64,000 nucleotides of DNA from J054 sp965221985 (GTDB taxonomy: Bacteria; Pseudomonadota; Gammaproteobacteria; Steroidobacterales; GCA-2729495): NCBI GenBank assembly GCA_965221985.1, contig OZ244928.1:1488001-1552000 (forward strand), read 5' to 3'. The notes under the pieces were generated by a model. That model did no database searches and was not told where the DNA came from. It saw only the letters and a program-made list of their open reading frames with translations. Position 1 is the stretch's first letter. The number at the start of each line of letters is the position of its first letter. This document shows, piece after piece, positions 59,214-64,000 of this stretch. The position numbers and the translations under genes are program-made.

Positions 59214-61121
59214 GTGCGCGCGCTGGTCCTTAATTTTTTGTTGTTATCGCTGAGTTTGCCGGCGACACAGGCCGTGGCGGATGATTGGCCAAACTATGGC
59301 AACGACCCGGGCGGCAGCCAGTATTCGCCGCTATCGCAAATCAATCGTAAGAATGTCCGTAAGCTGAGGCAAGTTTGGGAGCATCGCTCGGGCGATGTCA
59401 TCGATGAGCCAGGTTTGGCCGGCACTAACTATGAAGTGACGCCCATCCACGCCAATGACCGACTGTACTACTGCACGCCCTTGAATAAGGTTTTTGCCCT
59501 AGATCCCGGTACGGGCGAAGAGCTATGGCGTTTTGATGGCCAGGCGCATGCCGAGGATGAAGAAGTCATTCCCGGTGCTTGTCGCGGCGTGGCTTATTGG
59601 GCCGCGGATAAACCCCAAGCAAACTTGCCCTGTCAGCGAAGAATTTTTAGGGGCGACACGGCTGGTCGCTTGTGGGCGCTGGATGCCGACACTGGGGAAG
59701 CTTGTGCCGATTTTGGTCAAGCCGCGGGCCATCCGGGCTATGTTGCCACCGCCACGGATTTCGATAACCACGGTGAAGGCTGGTGGTTCATCACTTCACC
59801 GCCCGCAGTTTTTGCCGATCTCGTTATCGTCGGCTCCGCGCTGGATGACAACGTCGCGAACGCGAACGACGGGATCTTGCGGGCCTTTGATGCGCGTACG
59901 GGTGAATTGCGTTGGTCCTTCAATCCGGTGCCCGAAGAGCAATCCAACGAAGTCGGCGGCGGAAATGCCTGGTCAACCCTAAGCGTTGATCAAAAGCAGG
60001 GTATTGTCTTTATGCCCAGCACCAGCTTGTCCACGGATTACTTCGGCGGGTTTCGTCCTGCGGAAAGTCCCTACGCAAATGCGCTGATCGCGTTGAAGGC
60101 AAGCACAGGTGAGCCGGTGTGGCATCGTCAGCTGGTTCGGCACAATTTGTTTGACTATGACCTGCCAGGTCATGCTTTGTTGATCAAGATTCGGGTCAAC
60201 GAGTCACTGCGCGACGTGGCTGTTCAGCAAACCAAGACCGGTGAAATTTATGTTTTTGACCGTGAGACTGGTGAACCAGTATTTCCCATCGAGGATCAGC
60301 CAGCACCCAGTTCAGATGTGCCGGGCGAAGTGGCCGCTGAGACTCAGCCACGCAGTGTGGCCATTGATCCCTTTAGTCGACAGTCTTTAAGCAGCGATGA
60401 TTTGTTTGGCTTGTCACTATTTGATCGAGCCTGGTGTCGTCGTGAGTTTGCCAACCGACGTTACGAGGGACTATTTACGCCGCCTAGCGAGAAAGGGTCG
60501 ATTATTTATCCCTCGATTCGCGGTGGTGGCAATTGGGGCGGGGCGGCGTTTCACCCGGAGTCGAATAGTTTGATTGTCCGTAGCGACGGATTGGCCACGA
60601 TCGTGCAACTTTTTAAGCCGGAGGATCCTGATTCCGAGCCGGTTTCCACGGATTACATGAATCGATCCTTGCCGCTACGCGGGACGGATTGGTGGGTGCG
60701 CATAAAACCGTTTTTGTCGCCCCTGGGCGTGCCTTGCACACCACCGCCTTGGGGAAGTTTAACCGCGATTAGTTTGGCCAGCGGTAAGCAAATCTGGCAG
60801 GTGCCCCTTGGCCGAGTGCGCCGTTTTGGTCTTGAATTGCCGGAAGCCACAGCCTGGGGATCGCCCGGCGTAGGCGGACCAATGGTCACTGGCGGCGGTT
60901 TAGTTTTTGTTGCGGCCGGTTTGGATCATCACATCGTTGCGCTCGATATAGATGACGGCATGCAACTGTGGCAGCGAAGCTTGCCGGCCCCGGGCATGGC
61001 CGTCCCCATGACCTATTCAGTAGATGGCCGGCAATTCGTCGTGATTGCCGCGGGAGGAAACGCACTCGCGGGTACGGCCGTGGGGGATTCCATTGTCGCA
61101 TTCGCGATTCCCGATGACTGA
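59214..61121 (+). CDS. PQQ-dependent dehydrogenase, glucose-dehydrogenase-like
   Basis: A 635-residue secreted quinoprotein starting with GTG at 59214 and a signal peptide (LVLNFLLLSLSLPATQAVA). The eight-bladed propeller shows DDWPNYGNDPGGSQYSPLSQ, LYYCTPLNKVFALDPGTGE, HNLFDYDLPGHALLI and WGSPGVGGPMVTGGGLVFVAAG, signatures of the membrane-type glucose/quinate dehydrogenase family. There is no N-terminal transmembrane anchor set of five helices, so it is soluble and periplasmic. It oxidises a sugar, polyol or alcohol and passes electrons to ubiquinone or cytochrome. No pqq biosynthesis gene is in the window. Confidence 0.85.
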   Translation: MRALVLNFLLLSLSLPATQAVADDWPNYGNDPGGSQYSPLSQINRKNVRKLRQVWEHRSGDVIDEPGLAGTNYEVTPIHANDRLYYCTPLNKVFALDPGTGEELWRFDGQAHAEDEEVIPGACRGVAYWAADKPQANLPCQRRIFRGDTAGRLWALDADTGEACADFGQAAGHPGYVATATDFDNHGEGWWFITSPPAVFADLVIVGSALDDNVANANDGILRAFDARTGELRWSFNPVPEEQSNEVGGGNAWSTLSVDQKQGIVFMPSTSLSTDYFGGFRPAESPYANALIALKASTGEPVWHRQLVRHNLFDYDLPGHALLIKIRVNESLRDVAVQQTKTGEIYVFDRETGEPVFPIEDQPAPSSDVPGEVAAETQPRSVAIDPFSRQSLSSDDLFGLSLFDRAWCRREFANRRYEGLFTPPSEKGSIIYPSIRGGGNWGGAAFHPESNSLIVRSDGLATIVQLFKPEDPDSEPVSTDYMNRSLPLRGTDWWVRIKPFLSPLGVPCTPPPWGSLTAISLASGKQIWQVPLGRVRRFGLELPEATAWGSPGVGGPMVTGGGLVFVAAGLDHHIVALDIDDGMQLWQRSLPAPGMAVPMTYSVDGRQFVVIAAGGNALAGTAVGDSIVAFAIPDD

Positions 61122-61134
61122 TCGCGTTTGCGAC

Positions 61135-62340
61135 TTAGCTTAAGCGGGTCAGTTGTCCTGTGCGCATGAGTTGAAAAATGCCAGTGGCCAAGTTTCTCTC
61201 GCGGCCGTCGTGGGAAACTACCACTCGATTGCGACCTTTTTGTTTAGCGGTATCCAATGCTGCTTGGGCCAGTTTGAGTAGATCTTCGGCCGTGCGCTCG
61301 GTTTCGTGCGGGTGGAGGTGTGCAAGTCCCGCGCTCGCGGTGACTCTCTTGGAGCCTGAAGCACCGGCATGGGTGATGTTGAGCCCTTCGATCTTGGCCA
61401 ATAGATCGGAGAGTTTCAGGTGCGCATGGTCCAGGTTTGAACCCGTCAGCATCAAAATAAACTCTTCTCCACCGTAGCGTGCAACTAGGTCGTTCGGTCG
61501 TCGGCAGGTTTCTTGCATGGCCGTTGCAATTTTCCGCAAACATTCATCCCCGGCTTGATGGCCATACTGTTTGTTGTAGTTCCTGAACTGATCGATATCA
61601 ATCGCCGCTAAGCATAGGGGTAGTTCGTCGCGCTGACAGGCTGCCCAAACCTTTGCAAAATGACTCAAGAAATAATCGCGATTGGCGATTCCGGTTAGGT
61701 TATCGGTGCGCGCCTGGGTTTCACTCAGCCGAGCCTCAAGAAAATGCCGCCGCTGCTGGAATTCAAGCCGGTATAAGCAGGCCGCGCCGAGCAAGTTTGC
61801 AAGTAATAGGAGCAAAGCCGTTAAGGGCCAAACTGGCTGAACATTCCCAGACCAGATGGAAAAACCTGTGACGGCCAGCAGGATACCGATGCCTGCGGCT
61901 ACAGCAGTCATAAACGGCGGCGTCAGTAACAAATACACGTAGATCGTCAAGAGCAGGAAACAACTTAGGGCAATAGGCGACATAGGAATGCCATCGATCT
62001 TGAAACTTGCCAGCGCCACCAGGGTCAGCAGTACCGAGGCGACGGTCGCGGTCGGGCGCAGGTAGGGTTGCAGGGCTCTAGCAAAGCTTCCCGCCAGCAA
62101 AATCAGTATTGAACCCAGGCACACCGCGGAAAGTCTGCGGGTCGCTGAAAAGCCCGGCTCACTCCCACCCATCATGACATCCACAAGCAATAGGCTGCCC
62201 ACGGCGAAAAGGGCGGCCAGCAATGCCAAACGGAGTCTGGGCAGCTCATCAGTCCGCTGGGCTGCTTGAAAGCCATGTTCTAGAGGCGCTTTGAATTTCA
62301 GCCGGGGAAAACCAAGGGCTATTTGTTCTTTAGCTTCCAT
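61135..62340 (-). CDS. GGDEF diguanylate cyclase with membrane N-terminus
   Basis: A 401-residue protein. About six hydrophobic helices occupy residues 35-190, an MHYT/MASE-like sensor of unknown ligand. The C-terminal GGDEF domain starts near LTGIANRDYFLSHF; the active-site motif is RYGGEEFILML, and the I-site RPND lies five residues before GGEEF, so product inhibition by cyclic di-GMP is expected. No EAL domain is present. It converges on the PQQ dehydrogenase gene (13 bp apart). Confidence 0.9.
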   Translation of the reverse strand: MEAKEQIALGFPRLKFKAPLEHGFQAAQRTDELPRLRLALLAALFAVGSLLLVDVMMGGSEPGFSATRRLSAVCLGSILILLAGSFARALQPYLRPTATVASVLLTLVALASFKIDGIPMSPIALSCFLLLTIYVYLLLTPPFMTAVAAGIGILLAVTGFSIWSGNVQPVWPLTALLLLLANLLGAACLYRLEFQQRRHFLEARLSETQARTDNLTGIANRDYFLSHFAKVWAACQRDELPLCLAAIDIDQFRNYNKQYGHQAGDECLRKIATAMQETCRRPNDLVARYGGEEFILMLTGSNLDHAHLKLSDLLAKIEGLNITHAGASGSKRVTASAGLAHLHPHETERTAEDLLKLAQAALDTAKQKGRNRVVVSHDGRERNLATGIFQLMRTGQLTRLS

Positions 62341-62670
62341 CTCGACCTTGCTGAAGTGCCGCTGGCTTAGCCGGCGCGCGATTTTATAGCCTCACATGAT
62401 CCGGTTCGAATCCGCCTCCATTTATAGAGGCTTTCGATGTGGAATAAGCTGCGCCGGTCCACATTTCGCTCCGTCCGATATCTCGATTTGGTGATTTAGT
62501 TCGTCAGCTCTGCCTTTGGCGTCGTTCCCCGAGCGCTGGGCTTGCCATGCATTTTGAGTATTTGCGTGAAAGTCAGGTAACCCGGTCACTAGAGGCCGCT
62601 TGATAGCGATTGGCCACTACCCGGATGCAATGGTTCCAAGCCCAGCTAGCAGTGGCCGCGACGCTAGGGA
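62341..62670. other. Intergenic region before the molybdenum-hydroxylase genes
   Basis: About 330 bp. A tRNA-like T-loop sequence (GGTTCGAATCC at 62402-62412) occurs, but no cloverleaf can be built around it. A short frame starting at 62549 resembles no family. I see nothing else. Confidence 0.4.
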
Positions 62671-63642
62671 TTGAGTGATACTCAGGGCATGCATTTGCCC
62701 GACCACGAATTCATCAAGCCTAGCAGCCTTGACGAGGGACTTGCGGTGCTGAGCACCAGGGCAGGAGCCACCAAATTGTCGGCGGGCGGGACGGACGTCG
62801 TGTTCAACATGCGGGGGCGCTTATTTGAACCCGATGTCGTCTTGAGTTTGCGCAACTTGCCAGAACTGCAAGTGTGTCATGAGTTACCTGACGGGCGATT
62901 GTATTTGGGCGCAGCTGCGCGGCTCACGGATTTGGAAATGCTGCCGGAAATGCAGGCCTATCCGGCATTGCGCAAGGCTTTTCGTTCGGTGGCTTCGCGT
63001 CATATTCGGAATATGGCCACTTTGGGCGGAAATTTGTGTTTGGACACGCGGTGCTGGTACACCAACCAAACGGCCGAATGGCGGGCGGCCAAGGGAGCTT
63101 GCCTGAAGACGGGGGTATCCGTATGTCACGCTATTAAGACCTCGCCCGTGTGCGTGGCTCTGAACGCCGCGGATACGGCACCGCCGCTCATTGCCTTGGA
63201 TGCCCAGGTCATCTTGCGCAGCGTGGATGGCGAAAGAGAGATGCCGCTAGCGGACTTCTATACCAGCGACGGTATCAATCACACGCGGCGTCGCGCGAAC
63301 GAAATTTTAACTGCTGTCATCATTCCACCCTGTGAAGACCGCATGGTCTTCATCAAGGAAACAGCCCGCAAGGGCAATGACTTCTCCTACGGTGTGATTG
63401 CGGCGCGCCGCGAAAATTGGCGGCTGGTATTGGGTTGTTTAACGATTCGGCCGGTGGTCCTGAAGAAACCCAGCGAAATCCTGGCCCAGGATGGCTTGAC
63501 GACACAGGCCATTGCGGCGGCGGTCGCCGCGGTGCGCCCGGAACTGGGCACGCTAACGAATCTGTATACGCCGGCTGCCTACAAGAGCGGTTTGGCCAGG
63601 ATGCTGGTGGAAGATGCCTTGCTGAAGTTGCGGGAGCAGTGA
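62671..63642 (+). CDS. 4-hydroxybenzoyl-CoA-reductase-like FAD subunit (beta)
   Basis: A 323-residue FAD-binding subunit of the xanthine oxidase family (start TTG at 62671; ATG at 62689 is the alternative). The FAD site is KLSAGGTDVVFNMR and RHIRNMATLGGNLC. An insert of about 40 residues with Cys in DTRCWYTNQTAEWRAAKGAC, SVCHAI and SPVCVALNA marks the [4Fe-4S]-binding loop of the 4-hydroxybenzoyl-CoA reductase beta subunit. This cluster lets those enzymes run in the reducing direction. The gene is followed by the [2Fe-2S] subunit. Confidence 0.85.
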   Translation: MSDTQGMHLPDHEFIKPSSLDEGLAVLSTRAGATKLSAGGTDVVFNMRGRLFEPDVVLSLRNLPELQVCHELPDGRLYLGAAARLTDLEMLPEMQAYPALRKAFRSVASRHIRNMATLGGNLCLDTRCWYTNQTAEWRAAKGACLKTGVSVCHAIKTSPVCVALNAADTAPPLIALDAQVILRSVDGEREMPLADFYTSDGINHTRRRANEILTAVIIPPCEDRMVFIKETARKGNDFSYGVIAARRENWRLVLGCLTIRPVVLKKPSEILAQDGLTTQAIAAAVAAVRPELGTLTNLYTPAAYKSGLARMLVEDALLKLREQ

Positions 63643-63667
63643 CTTGCCCTTGAGTAAGCGTCAAGTG

Positions 63668-64000
63668 ATGAGCCTGACTGTCAACGGAGATACTCATGAA
63701 TTATTGGTATCTCCGCAGCAAACTTTGCTAGATATTATTCGCGGCCCCATTGGATTGACGGGTACCAAGGAGGGTTGTGCCACCGGAACCTGCGGTATTT
63801 GCACGGTTAATAATTCTCGGGGCGAAGCTTTCTTGTCTTGCTTAACGCCCGCTTTGGAATGGGCCGGTGAGTCCATCACCACCATCGAAGGCTTGGAATC
63901 AGACGGAGAGCTGGCACCTATCCAACAGGCCTTTATCGAATACGGCGCGGTGCAATGTGGCTTTTGTACCCCTGGCGTGATCATGTCGGCCCAGGCGGTA
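63668..64000 (+). CDS. [2Fe-2S] subunit of a molybdenum hydroxylase (gamma), partial
   Basis: Runs off the right edge; 111 codons are visible. The ATG at 63668 is used, but TTG at 63644, 2 bp after the beta subunit stop, is in frame and equally possible. The first cluster ligands are EGCATGTCGICT (C-x4-C-x2-C, with a later Cys in LSCLTPA) and the second [2Fe-2S] domain begins QCGFCTPGVIMSAQ. It carries electrons between the FAD subunit and the missing molybdenum subunit, which should lie just outside the window. Confidence 0.85.
   Translation, partial: MSLTVNGDTHELLVSPQQTLLDIIRGPIGLTGTKEGCATGTCGICTVNNSRGEAFLSCLTPALEWAGESITTIEGLESDGELAPIQQAFIEYGAVQCGFCTPGVIMSAQAV

Noticed and set aside
62396..62420. 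tRNA T-loop-like GGTTCGAATCC
   Set aside because: Only three base pairs form around it and no anticodon arm or acceptor stem can be built upstream; it may be a chance match or an old att site.
1..64000. CRISPR arrays, prophage and rRNA operons
   Set aside because: No regularly spaced repeats of 25-40 bp, no phage structural genes and no rRNA sequence were seen.

Overview
The window looks like the chromosome of a heterotrophic gammaproteobacterium, probably marine or environmental. This rests on a GreB-type elongation factor, a DUF2288 gene, a hipBA pair, peptide deformylase and a large Rhs polymorphic-toxin locus, all in moderately GC-rich DNA. The genus cannot be named from the sequence alone. 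No rRNA, tRNA or CRISPR array was found.

Positions 1-8.1 kb: two tandem paralogous exported proteins of unknown function (the first runs off the left edge), a hipBA toxin-antitoxin pair behind a perfect 19-bp palindrome, a DUF3300 protein with a huge Arg-rich tail, a sulfotransferase, a polysaccharide flippase, and a graveyard of transposase and LytTR remnants. 8.1-33.3 kb: mostly co-directional housekeeping and catabolic genes. They include def, greB, a limonene-epoxide-hydrolase-like protein, several short-chain dehydrogenases, alpha/beta hydrolases, two paralogous Rieske oxygenases, an LLM flavin monooxygenase, an FMN/iron-sulfur flavoprotein, a CapK-like AMP ligase and a family 2 glycosyltransferase. 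Together they suggest oxidation and hydrolysis of terpenoid, steroid or aromatic substrates, but the substrate is not visible. This part also holds an SUMF1-fold/cytochrome c fusion and an unannotated 26-codon ORF with its own promoter-like sites, a full-length Shine-Dalgarno and a terminator.

33.3-41.3 kb: a two-gene module (membrane protein plus lipase-like hydrolase) bracketed by ~100-bp direct repeats, an amidohydrolase, a TANGO2/NRDE protein, an acyl-CoA synthetase-like enzyme and two small envelope proteins. Two copies of an unusual stem-loop element (conserved 37-nt loop, diverged but perfectly complementary arms) lie at 29.1 and 33.4 kb.

41.6-56.1 kb: the most distinctive region. A giant secreted VCBS/SpvB/TcdB/Rhs toxin gene is split by an IS481-type element. 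Downstream is an array of displaced toxin tips, each followed by a candidate immunity gene. One tip is carried on a near-identical ~1-kb copy of the Rhs core C-terminus and another on a ~55-bp junction copy. Two further small membrane or exported genes and decayed IS3 and IS256 fragments close the array.

56.7-64 kb: a second LLM monooxygenase next to a third copy of the ~100-bp repeat, a cysteine-rich exported protein, a PQQ dehydrogenase, a GGDEF diguanylate cyclase, and the first two subunits of a 4-hydroxybenzoyl-CoA-reductase-like molybdenum hydroxylase running off the right edge.
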